6,327 nucleotides of DNA from Streptosporangiaceae bacterium (GTDB lineage Bacteria; Actinomycetota; Actinomycetes; Streptosporangiales; Streptosporangiaceae). This document shows, piece by piece, positions 1 through 6,257 of this stretch. Made by a program: the position numbers and the translations under genes. Where the stretch lies: contig JASIGD010000330.1 of assembly GCA_030045295.1 (NCBI GenBank), forward strand, positions 1 to 6,327. The letters are read 5' to 3'. Under the pieces are notes generated by a model. That model was not told where the DNA came from, made no database searches, and worked only from the letters and a program-made list of their open reading frames with translations. Position 1 is the stretch's first letter; every line of letters starts with the position of its first letter.

Positions 1-2358
1 GACGCGCAGCGGGTCGAGTTCCGCACCCACGTCGACTCCTACAGCGGGCATGACCGGCTGCTCCGGGTCCGCTTCCCGGCCGACGTGCCCGGCGGCCTGC
101 CGTTGTACCAGACGGCCACGGCGGTGATCGGCCGGGCCTTTGGTGCGGTCGACGTGGACTCGGCCGATCACTGGTACACCCTGGACAACCCCGCTTACCA
201 GTGGTTCGGGCTGGGCTCGACGGCGCGGGTCCGCACCGGGGACCGCAGCGGGCCGACGCAGGCGATCGGGGTGGCCGAGGTCGTCTGTCCCGATAGCCCG
301 GACGGCTGGCCCGGTGATGGCTCGCCCGGCGCCGAACTGCACCAGGTGGTACGCGACCTGATGGTGGCGCTGGCCGCGGCGGGCGTGACCGCGACGTGCA
401 GCCAGGCCGACGGGCCCCGGTACGGCGCGATCGACGCGGACTCCAACCTGCCCGACGTCAGGATCGTGATCGGCGGCCCTGAGGTGAACACGTTCACCGC
501 CGAGGTCTTGTCGGCCGCGGGACCCGGGTACGCGAAGGCCCTGTCACGCAGGCTCGCCGGGGGAACCGCGCGGCTGTGGGTGCCGGCGGCGCGCAGCCGG
601 GCCGACGCCTTCGGGCCCGATGCCGACGTGCGCGGGGCCGCCGACCTGCCGGTGCTGATCGTGGCGGGGGCCGGTCCCGGCCAGCTGGCCGAGGCGGTCA
701 CGGCCCTGGCCGAGGATATGGCCGACGCCCTGGTGGAGGACCTCGGGGACGGCGACCTCGAAGACGGCGGGGACCGCGCGGACGGCGAGCCGGGCGCCGG
801 CCCCGGCGAAGGCGGAGGGCCGCCACTCGCGGGGACCTCGGGTTACTCGGGTGCGTTGCGGCCGGTGCCGCTGGCCGACCGGTCGGTTGCGCTGCTGAAC
901 CGGGGGACGCCCGGCGGTGTGGTCACGCCTGACGGCACGCTGCACATGTCGCTGATGCGCTCCTGCAGCGGGTGGCCGTCCAGGATATGGATCGACGGGG
1001 ACCCCCGTACCGCGCCCGACGGAAGCAGTTTCGCGTGGCAGCATTGGAGCCACACGTTCGAGTACGCTCTGGCCTCAGGTCCCGGGGACTGGCGGACCGC
1101 GGGCTTCACCGCGAACGCCGAGGGTTACAACCACGACCTGATCACGGTGCTGGCCGGGCCGGGCGAGGCCGCGGCCGCGGCGGGCGCGGGCAGCCTGCTG
1201 TCGGTGGAACCGGCGAACGTCACGCTCAGCGCGGTGAAACCGCGCGGCAACCCGCTGGCTGCCGGGCGGACGCCCAAGCCCGCCGCTCTGGATGCCGACG
1301 CGCAGGCCGTGGTCACCGTGCGGCTACGAGAAACCAGCGGGCAGGCCACGACGGCGCGGGTGCGGCTCGGGACGTCGGGGGGTCCGCGAGACGGGATCTC
1401 CGCCGCCTGGCTCACCGATCTGCTCGAGGAGTCAGACGGCGCGCCGCTGCCGGTAGTGGACGGGACCGTGCTGGTCGACATGCCGGCCTTCGGCACGGTG
1501 AGCCTGGTGCTGCGGGCGGGCGCGCGGGTGTCCGCGGACGGCGCTGCGGGGGAAAGCGGTCCGGCATCTGCCGAGCCGGTCCAGCCTGTCTTCGCGCGCT
1601 ACTGGCTGCACGGGAAGGGGCCGGCGCCAGCCGGGAACCTGCCGGTCGCGGTTCACCTGTCGCCCACCCGGGTCGCCCTGACCGACCCGGGCGATGCGGT
1701 TACGCTGACCCTGACGGTGGGTTGCGGGGCGGAGCCCGTCTCGGGGGTCGTGGAGCTGGCCACACCCGACGACATCACGGTCGGCCCGGTCCAGGACCTG
1801 CGTTATGAGCTGACGCCGGGCGGATACACGGCCTGGGACCTGACCGTGCGGGCCGCACCGCAGGCCCGGCCCGGGCGGTACTTCGCGGCGGCGCGGATCC
1901 GGGACGAACACGGCTATCTCATCGAGGACGCGGCCATGGTCGCGGTCGGCGAGCGGCGCTGGCCTGACCTGACGCTGCCGCCGGAGGAGACGGTCGAGCT
2001 GATGCAGGCCGACTACATCGCCGGCGCGGCCGAGGTTGAGCTGGCCGTGCTGACTCCGGAGTTGCGGCTGGCCCCGGGCGGCCGGGACGAGCTGCTGGTC
2101 AACCTCACCAGCCGGATAGCGTCCGAGCTGCGCGGCGAGGCGCAGCTGGTGTCACCGTTCGGGACCTGGCAGATGCTCGCACCGCCGGTACGGGGCTTCA
2201 GCACCGCGCCGCAGGAAACCACGGTGCTGCGCTTCACCGTGGCCGCGCCGGCTACGGCGCGGCCGGGCGCACGGTGGTGGGCGCTGGTGAAGGTCATGTA
2301 CTACGGTCGGGTCCGGTACACCGAAGCCATCCCGGTTACGGTCGTCACGCCCCAGTAG
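1..2358 (+). CDS. Alpha-mannosidase, glycoside hydrolase family 38, C-terminal part (5' end outside the window)
   Basis: The frame is open from base 1 and ends at TAG 2356-2358, giving 785 residues with no credible start inside; GTG 85 falls within conserved family sequence. GH38 enzymes are metal-dependent (Zn) retaining alpha-mannosidases, but the catalytic domain lies upstream, so activity cannot be judged here. Family-like stretches are DNPAYQWFGLGSTARVR (about window residues 62-78), SLMRSCSGWPSRIWIDG (317-333) and SFAWQHWSHTFEYAL (343-357), followed by SVEPANVTLSAVKPRGNPLA (401-420), all typical of the GH38 C-terminal beta-sandwich. Residues about 547-651 look like a NEW3-type Ig-like domain (PDDITVGP, LTVRAAPQARPGRYFAAARIRD), and a second beta-rich domain closes the protein. 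Residues about 245-278 form a Gly/Asp/Glu-rich linker. No signal peptide can be assessed. A role in degrading mannose-containing glycans is inferred. The regulator gene starts 79 bases downstream on the same strand. Confidence 0.9.
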   Translation, partial: DAQRVEFRTHVDSYSGHDRLLRVRFPADVPGGLPLYQTATAVIGRAFGAVDVDSADHWYTLDNPAYQWFGLGSTARVRTGDRSGPTQAIGVAEVVCPDSPDGWPGDGSPGAELHQVVRDLMVALAAAGVTATCSQADGPRYGAIDADSNLPDVRIVIGGPEVNTFTAEVLSAAGPGYAKALSRRLAGGTARLWVPAARSRADAFGPDADVRGAADLPVLIVAGAGPGQLAEAVTALAEDMADALVEDLGDGDLEDGGDRADGEPGAGPGEGGGPPLAGTSGYSGALRPVPLADRSVALLNRGTPGGVVTPDGTLHMSLMRSCSGWPSRIWIDGDPRTAPDGSSFAWQHWSHTFEYALASGPGDWRTAGFTANAEGYNHDLITVLAGPGEAAAAAGAGSLLSVEPANVTLSAVKPRGNPLAAGRTPKPAALDADAQAVVTVRLRETSGQATTARVRLGTSGGPRDGISAAWLTDLLEESDGAPLPVVDGTVLVDMPAFGTVSLVLRAGARVSADGAAGESGPASAEPVQPVFARYWLHGKGPAPAGNLPVAVHLSPTRVALTDPGDAVTLTLTVGCGAEPVSGVVELATPDDITVGPVQDLRYELTPGGYTAWDLTVRAAPQARPGRYFAAARIRDEHGYLIEDAAMVAVGERRWPDLTLPPEETVELMQADYIAGAAEVELAVLTPELRLAPGGRDELLVNLTSRIASELRGEAQLVSPFGTWQMLAPPVRGFSTAPQETTVLRFTVAAPATARPGARWWALVKVMYYGRVRYTEAIPVTVVTPQ

Positions 2359-2370
2359 CCGCCACGCTGG

Positions 2371-2409
2371 GGGTGAACAAGGTACGGTAGGAGACCCGGC
2401 TTGTTACCC
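2371..2409. promoter_or_regulatory. Imperfect inverted repeat between mannosidase and regulator genes
   Basis: The arms are GGGTGAACAAG (2371-2381) and CTTGTTACCC (2400-2409); they match except for one extra G in the left arm, with 18 bases between. A TACGGT hexamer (2383-2388), compatible with an actinobacterial -10 element, sits in the loop, but no good -35 box is seen upstream. The repeat could be an operator for the downstream regulator gene (perhaps autoregulation) or a weak hairpin ending mannosidase transcripts. No T-run follows. The function is inference; only the repeat itself is seen. Confidence 0.4.
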
Positions 2410-2428
2410 GTTCAAGCGCGCGAATTTC

Positions 2429-2433
2429 AGAGG
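2429..2433 (+). promoter_or_regulatory. Weak ribosome binding site of the LuxR-type regulator
   Basis: AGAGG lies four bases before ATG 2438, a partial Shine-Dalgarno match at short spacing. There is no other ATG, GTG or TTG in this frame between the mannosidase stop and 2438, so the start is well fixed although the site is weak. Confidence 0.5.
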
Positions 2434-2437
2434 CTCT

Positions 2438-5017
2438 ATGCAGTCCGCCACTGCTCTGCTCACGGGCAACCTGCCCGCGGAGCCGAACAGCTTTATCGGC
2501 CGCGAGCGCGACCTCGCCGAGTTGGCCAAGCTGCTCGGGGAAGTGCGCGCGCTGACCCTCAGCGGTCCCGGCGGCATCGGCAAGACACGGCTGGCGGTCC
2601 GGCTCGCGCGCGACGTGATCACCGGCCCGGCCAGCGGCGAGGACGGGGCCGCGGCCGCGGTCCAAGGGGTCGCAGGCTCCGGAGCCGATCTTGATGAGGC
2701 GTGGCTGGTCGATCTGGCCGACTGGCGCGGCCAGATCGCCGAGCGCGTCGCCGCCACGATCGGGGTGCGGGAGGAATCGGGCGTGCCGCTCGCGCAGACG
2801 CTGGCGGAGGCGCTGCGCTCGCGGCGCATGCTGCTCGTACTCGACACCTGCGAGCATCACGTCAGCGACTGTGCCACGCTCGTGCAGCTACTGCTGGCCA
2901 GGTGCCCGTGGCTGAGGATCGTCGCGACGAGCCGCGAGCCGCTGCGGGTTCGCGGCGAGACTGTCTGGCGGGTCCAGCCGCTGGACCTGCCGCCCGATGA
3001 CGCGGTCGGTGCGGAACTGGCCGGGCACGAAGCCATCCGGCTGTTCGCGGCGCGCGCGGCCGGCGCCCGGCCCGGGTTTGCCCTCACCGACGAGAACACG
3101 GCTTCGGTGGCCAGGCTCTGCCGGACACTTGACGGCATCCCACTGGGCATCGAGCTGTCCGCGGCCCGGGTGCGGGCGCTGTCGGTCGAGCAGATCGCCG
3201 ACCGGTTGCGCGACAGGTTCCAGCTGCTCGACTCGGGCGACAGAACCGCACCGCCCCGGCAGCAGACGCTACGCGCCACCGTGGACTGGAGCTACGAACT
3301 GCTCGACGGCCCCGAGCAGATGCTGCTGCGCCGGCTGGCGGTCTTCTCCGGGTGGAACCTGGACATGGCCGAGCAGGTGTGTTCGGACGATGCCATCCCG
3401 GCAGACGCGGTGCTCGGCTTGCTGATCTCCCTGATCGACAAGTCGCTGGTCGTCCTGGACGGCGAGGCCGCGGGAGACGCCAGGTACCGGCTGCTCGACA
3501 CGATCAGGGAGTACGCCGCCGAGCGACTGGTCGACGCGGGCGAAGAGTCCCGCCTCTTCCTCCGCCATCGCGACTGCATCCTGGCGCTGGTGGAAAAGAC
3601 GGCCCGCGCGATGTTCCGTCGCGGCCACCCGCCCTGGCCGGTCCGCCGGGCCATCTTCCGCCGCGGCATCGTCGAATACGGCAACTTCCGCATCGCGCTG
3701 AACACGTCCTTGACCAGCGGTCACACCGACGAGGGCCTGAGGCTGTGCACGGGGCTGCAGAACATGTGGGTTCCGCACGGCGACCAGCGGGAGGCGGCTA
3801 CCTGGTTCGACCGGTTCATGGCTCAGGAGGCCGGCGAGGTTTCTCCGCAGGTACGCGGCCGGGCTCTGGCCGGACGCGCCAATATCGCCTTTGACCTGCA
3901 GGACTATGACGTGCTGCTACGCAGCGCGCAGCAGAGCCTGGAGCTGAGCCGGTCGTGCGGCGACGATTTCACGGTACCGACAGGGCTGCGGACCCTCGGC
4001 CAGGCCGCGTTGCGGGCGGGCCGGTTCGGCGATGCAGCAGACCTCATAGACCAGGCCATTGCGACCGCCGAGGCGGCGGGCAACGACTGGGAGGCCGGGC
4101 TCTCGCTGGCCGCCAAGGCCGCTGTCGCGGTACGCCAGGGCAAGCTGAAGTCGGCCCAGCGCGCCTACGAGGCCGCGCTTGAGGTGCTCAGCGACAACAA
4201 CCGCTGGGGCGTCGCCCAGGTCCTGTACGGGATGGGCACGGTGGCACGGGCCCGCGGCGATGCCGACATGGCGGTGCGGCACTTCGAGGACGCCGCGGAG
4301 ATCTTCAGTGAGCTGGACGCCTGGCTCGAGATAGCCCGGTGCCTGGCCGGGGTCGGCTGGGTCGCGCTGGTCCGCGGCGACCTCGACCTGGCTCAGGCCA
4401 GGCTGGCCGAGGGGCTGCGGCTCAACCAGGCTTGCGGGCAGCGGCTGGGCATCGCCCGGGGCCTGGAGGCGTTCGCCGCCCTGGCGGCCGCGCGGCAGCA
4501 GCCCGAACAGGCGGCCCGGCTGGCCGGAGCCGCCTGCCAGCTGCGCGAATCCATCGGCCAGCCGACCGGCATCGGCTCGAGGATCGAAGAGGTGCTCGAG
4601 CTTGCCCGCGACCGGCTCGGCGCGTCCGCTGCCGCGGCCCTGTTCGCCGAAGGCCGCGAGATGAAGGCAGAAGACGCAGTCGGGTACGCGCTCGGATCAC
4701 ATCCGGAGACCTCCGGCTCCGGACCCGCCGGGCTGCTTCGACCCGCCGTGACCAGGGAGTTCAGCGGACCAGGGGAGGCCGCCTGGGCTGACCCGGCGCG
4801 GCTGGCAGCGGCCAGGTCGGCGGCGCCGCTGACGGCGCGCGAGCATGAGATCGTGCTCCTCATCGCGCGCGGCCTGTCCAACAGGCAGATCGCCGATGAA
4901 CTGGTGATCAGCCCGGCGACCGCGGCGCGTCACGTGGCGAACATCCTGGCCAAACTCGGCTTCAGCTCGCGTACACAAGTTGCCTCATGGGCCGCGCGCC
5001 ACGAGCCGTCCAGCTGA
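2438..5017 (+). CDS. LuxR-family transcriptional regulator with N-terminal STAND/NB-ARC-like ATPase and TPR-like middle
   Basis: This is an 859-residue cytoplasmic regulator of the large ATPase-LuxR class. FIGRERDLAEL (19-29) opens the ATPase. The Walker A motif GPGGIGKT is at 43-50, Walker B MLLVLDTCEH at 131-140 (Asp136), a sensor-like IVATSREPL at 161-169, GIPLGIELSAARV at 233-245, and the winged-helix region RQQTLRATVDWSYELL at 274-289, ending around LLDTIREYAAERL (352-364). Residues about 430-745 are Ala/Leu-rich helical pairs resembling TPRs (for example GQAALRAGRFGDAADLIDQA). The C-terminus (about 797-853) is a LuxR/GerE helix-turn-helix: LTAREHEIVLLIARGLSNRQIADELV, then SPATAARHVANILAKLG as the recognition-helix region. 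Proteins of this type are thought to switch by nucleotide-driven conformational change, with the TPR part sensing a partner or ligand; the signal and targets are unknown. Oddities are a Gly/Ala-rich insertion at about 62-87 between the Walker A helix and the next strand (EAWLVDLA), and LDTCEHH where LDNCEHL is usual. There is no SARP domain, so it is not a full AfsR-type protein. Neighbouring mannosidase or ANL-like genes are candidate targets by proximity only. Confidence 0.93.
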   Translation: MQSATALLTGNLPAEPNSFIGRERDLAELAKLLGEVRALTLSGPGGIGKTRLAVRLARDVITGPASGEDGAAAAVQGVAGSGADLDEAWLVDLADWRGQIAERVAATIGVREESGVPLAQTLAEALRSRRMLLVLDTCEHHVSDCATLVQLLLARCPWLRIVATSREPLRVRGETVWRVQPLDLPPDDAVGAELAGHEAIRLFAARAAGARPGFALTDENTASVARLCRTLDGIPLGIELSAARVRALSVEQIADRLRDRFQLLDSGDRTAPPRQQTLRATVDWSYELLDGPEQMLLRRLAVFSGWNLDMAEQVCSDDAIPADAVLGLLISLIDKSLVVLDGEAAGDARYRLLDTIREYAAERLVDAGEESRLFLRHRDCILALVEKTARAMFRRGHPPWPVRRAIFRRGIVEYGNFRIALNTSLTSGHTDEGLRLCTGLQNMWVPHGDQREAATWFDRFMAQEAGEVSPQVRGRALAGRANIAFDLQDYDVLLRSAQQSLELSRSCGDDFTVPTGLRTLGQAALRAGRFGDAADLIDQAIATAEAAGNDWEAGLSLAAKAAVAVRQGKLKSAQRAYEAALEVLSDNNRWGVAQVLYGMGTVARARGDADMAVRHFEDAAEIFSELDAWLEIARCLAGVGWVALVRGDLDLAQARLAEGLRLNQACGQRLGIARGLEAFAALAAARQQPEQAARLAGAACQLRESIGQPTGIGSRIEEVLELARDRLGASAAAALFAEGREMKAEDAVGYALGSHPETSGSGPAGLLRPAVTREFSGPGEAAWADPARLAAARSAAPLTAREHEIVLLIARGLSNRQIADELVISPATAARHVANILAKLGFSSRTQVASWAARHEPSS

Positions 5018-5033
5018 CAGCCGTGCGCAGGAT

Positions 5034-5102
5034 ATGCACGCGCCGTGGGATCGTGCACCCGGCAAGATGCACATGGGCATGCATAGTTCGGTGCATGTGC
5101 AC
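5034..5102. promoter_or_regulatory. Cluster of six RTGCAY palindromes, candidate operator array
   Basis: Six hexamers fit RTGCAY: ATGCAC 5034-5039, GTGCAC 5053-5058, ATGCAC 5067-5072, ATGCAT 5079-5084, GTGCAT 5091-5096 and GTGCAC 5097-5102. Start-to-start distances are 19, 14, 12, 12 and 6. The last two form the 14-bp inverted repeat GGTGCA-TG-TGCACC (5090-5103). CATGCAT (5078-5084) can also pair with GTGCATG (5091-5097) around a 6-base loop, and TGCACATG (5068-5075) with CATGTGCA (5094-5101). The motif is rich in A/T relative to its surroundings, so chance clustering is unlikely. Binding by a regulator is inferred; which one is unknown. Confidence 0.5.
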
Positions 5103-5118
5103 CCCGTCCCGGCCGGCA

Positions 5119-5141
5119 TAGCGTTCAATCGTCGCTAACGC
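5119..5141. repeat. Small overlapping inverted repeats between the RTGCAY cluster and the hairpins
   Basis: TAGCG (5119-5123) is mirrored by CGCTA (5133-5137), and GCGTT (5121-5125) by AACGC (5137-5141). TAGCGT at 5119-5124 fits a loose TAnnnT -10 pattern, but no convincing -35 element precedes it. With arms of only five bases this could be chance. Confidence 0.2.
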
Positions 5142-5147
5142 ACGCCG

Positions 5148-5173
5148 GTGGCGGGTGGTCCACCCGGCGCCAC
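5148..5173 (+). repeat. First leader hairpin, with bulge
   Basis: GTGGCG (5148-5153) pairs with CGCCAC (5168-5173). Inside it, GGTG (5154-5157) pairs with CACC (5161-5164) around the loop GTC, leaving CGG as a bulge. It is the first of three consecutive GC-rich hairpins between the regulator gene and the best start of the next gene, and weaker than the other two. Confidence 0.35.
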
Positions 5174-5204
5174 GTTGGTTCCCAAGGGGGGGTGGGAACC
5201 AGCG
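5173..5204 (+). terminator. Second leader hairpin, 12-bp stem with G-rich loop
   Basis: Bases 5173-5184 pair with 5193-5204 through 12 pairs, one of them T-G; the inner nine pairs (TGGTTCCCA with TGGGAACCA) are perfect. The loop is AGGGGGGG. No T-tract follows, as is common for actinobacterial terminators. It could end transcripts of the LuxR-type gene, stop readthrough into the next gene, or be part of a regulated leader. The structure is certain on paper; the role is inferred. Confidence 0.5.
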
Positions 5205-5220
5205 GGCCTGCAGCGGCGGC

Positions 5221-5256
5221 CGGGCGGGTCCCGGCTACAGATCCGGGACCCGCCCG
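5221..5256 (+). terminator. Third leader hairpin, perfect 14-bp stem
   Basis: CGGGCGGGTCCCGG (5221-5234) and CCGGGACCCGCCCG (5243-5256) are perfect reverse complements around the 8-base loop CTACAGAT. This is the strongest hairpin seen in the window and should be very stable. It lies 16 bases upstream of the Shine-Dalgarno sequence at 5272, so it could act as a terminator, attenuator or mRNA-stabilising element. No T-tract follows. Confidence 0.6.
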
Positions 5257-5271
5257 TCGTGCCAGCCAGCT

Positions 5272-5279
5272 GGGAGGAA
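5272..5279 (+). promoter_or_regulatory. Strong ribosome binding site deciding the start of the ANL-like gene
   Basis: GGGAGGAA, with core GGAGG at 5273-5277, sits five bases before GTG 5283. The alternative starts GTG 5148 and GTG 5259 have no comparable site. This, with the hairpins upstream, favours translation from 5283. Confidence 0.55.
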
Positions 5280-5282
5280 CTG

Positions 5283-6248
5283 GTGGAGATCGGCGTCAGG
5301 ACCGGAGCGAGCCTTGAGAAGGACCTGCGGGTCTTGTGCGCCGGACAGTCGCAGCGGGCAATTACCGAGCACATCCTTGAACTGGCTGACGGAGCCGGAT
5401 ACGCAGCCGCCCTCATCGACGCCGCCCCGAAGACCACGCAGGTCCCGAACATCCCGCAGACCTCGACGGTCCCGCGGGCCGAGGAGACCCCGGAGACCAC
5501 GGAGACCCAGGAGAACCCGCAGGCCCGGGAGGACCCGCGGACTCTTCACGTCCCCGCGAACTCCGTGACGACCTGGCTGCAGTTCGCGCACACGGTCCGC
5601 GCGGCGGCGCGCGGTCTGGGCCGGCGCGGCCTGCAGGACACCGACGCGGTCGGCATCCTCGTCGAGGACGCCGCCAGCCACGTGGTAGCGTCGCACGCCG
5701 TCCGGGCCGCCGGGGCCATCGCCTCGCCGGTTGATCCAGCGGCGGGCGCGGCGGACATCGCCGGCCAGCTCAAGGCCTGCCGGGCCCGGCTGCTGATCAC
5801 CTCGGCTGCGCTGGCCGACCTCGCCGTCCAGGCCGCGGAACGCTCCTGGGTACGGCAGGTGTTCGCGTTCGGCGAGGCCGCCGGGACGACCCCGTTCAGC
5901 TCCCTGCTCGAAGCCCCGAAGCACGGTCAGCCCCACCGCAACGGCAGCGCCCGCATCGCGCCCGGGTCCCGTACGCAGATCCCCGCCCTGGCCGGGCACG
6001 TGCCAGCGGACGGGCCAGGGTGCCGGCTGTCTCACCTGGACGTAGTGGTGGCGGCACCGCCTTGCGGAAGCCCGGACACCTACTCCTGGCTGCTCGACCT
6101 GGCCCTACTCGCCGGCGCCTCCATCGTGGCGGCCCCCCTCTCGCAGATCACCACGGCTGTACATACCTTCAAGGGGACCGCGGCGATCGTGCCCCGGGGC
6201 ATTCACGTTCCCGCCATCCCGGCCGAGCGGATCTTCACGGTCGCGTAG
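5283..6248 (+). CDS. Truncated acyl-CoA synthetase-like (ANL superfamily N-terminal) protein lacking the ATP-binding P-loop
   Basis: From GTG 5283 this encodes 321 residues ending at TAG 6246-6248; the frame stays open upstream to GTG 5148 (366 residues), but that extension spans the hairpins, lacks a ribosome site and has weaker third-position GC. Residue numbers below count from 5283. ITEHILELADGAGYAAALIDA (27-47) resembles the start of 4-coumarate:CoA ligase-like enzymes. A Pro/Glu/Thr-rich tract follows (about 50-93). TTWLQFAHTVRAAARGLGRRGL (96-117), then VGILVEDAASHVVASHAVRAAGAIASPVDP (123-152) and CRARLLITSAALADLA (166-181), match the usual N-terminal subdomain. LDVVVAAPPCGSPDTYSWLLDLALLAGASIVAAPL (252-286) resembles the segment that normally follows the P-loop. 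The SSGTTGxPKG loop expected before it is absent, the usual FFHIYG-like motif is not kept, and nothing of the later adenylation motifs or C-terminal lid domain is present. It should not make acyl-adenylates. No membrane segment or signal peptide is evident. It may be a decaying paralogue or a repurposed binding protein. Homology was judged by eye. Confidence 0.6.
   Translation: MEIGVRTGASLEKDLRVLCAGQSQRAITEHILELADGAGYAAALIDAAPKTTQVPNIPQTSTVPRAEETPETTETQENPQAREDPRTLHVPANSVTTWLQFAHTVRAAARGLGRRGLQDTDAVGILVEDAASHVVASHAVRAAGAIASPVDPAAGAADIAGQLKACRARLLITSAALADLAVQAAERSWVRQVFAFGEAAGTTPFSSLLEAPKHGQPHRNGSARIAPGSRTQIPALAGHVPADGPGCRLSHLDVVVAAPPCGSPDTYSWLLDLALLAGASIVAAPLSQITTAVHTFKGTAAIVPRGIHVPAIPAERIFTVA
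5430..5537 (+). repeat. In-frame 9-bp minisatellite encoding Pro/Glu/Thr-rich tripeptides
   Basis: Twelve consecutive degenerate 9-bp units run from AAGACCACG (5430-5438) to GAGGACCCG (5529-5537). The most regular are GAGACCCCG, GAGACCACG, GAGACCCAG and GAGAACCCG (5484-5519). Units are in phase with the codons and encode KTT QVP NIP QTS TVP RAE ETP ETT ETQ ENP QAR EDP, a likely disordered linker. Two weaker units (RTL, HVP) may extend it to 5555. It sits where ordinary ANL enzymes have a short turn, so it looks like a repeat expansion. Confidence 0.75.
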
Positions 6249-6257
6249 CAGCGCCGC

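Noticed and set aside
1432..1911. Open frame on the - strand within the mannosidase gene
   Set aside because: It lies wholly opposite well-conserved GH38 sequence, has no recognisable domain, and is Arg/Pro/Gly-rich as expected from reversed GC-rich codons.
2401..2694. TTG-started frame preceded by GGTAGGAG at 2386-2393
   Set aside because: Despite the good ribosome-site spacing, the product is an Arg/Gly-rich, domainless out-of-frame reading of the regulator gene, whose own frame carries Walker and other family motifs.
3269..3778. Open frame on the - strand within the regulator gene
   Set aside because: It is antisense to the conserved ATPase/winged-helix region with no domain or ribosome site.
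5148..5256. T-box or known riboswitch leader
   Set aside because: GGGTGGTCCACCC loosely recalls a T-box sequence, but the expected stem I features and a matching amino-acid gene downstream are not seen.
5430..5537. CRISPR-like or protein-binding repeat array
   Set aside because: The units are contiguous, only 9 bp long, in phase with codons and without spacers, so a coding minisatellite explains them.
5155..5568. Arg-rich + strand frame over the hairpins and minisatellite
   Set aside because: Its (RRPR)-type repeats are the out-of-phase reading of the 9-bp units; it has no ribosome site or domain.
5235..6035. 266-residue open frame on the - strand opposite the ANL-like gene
   Set aside because: It has low-complexity Arg/Gly/Leu repeats mirroring the 9-bp minisatellite, while the + strand frame shows recognisable ANL-like sequence and a strong ribosome site.
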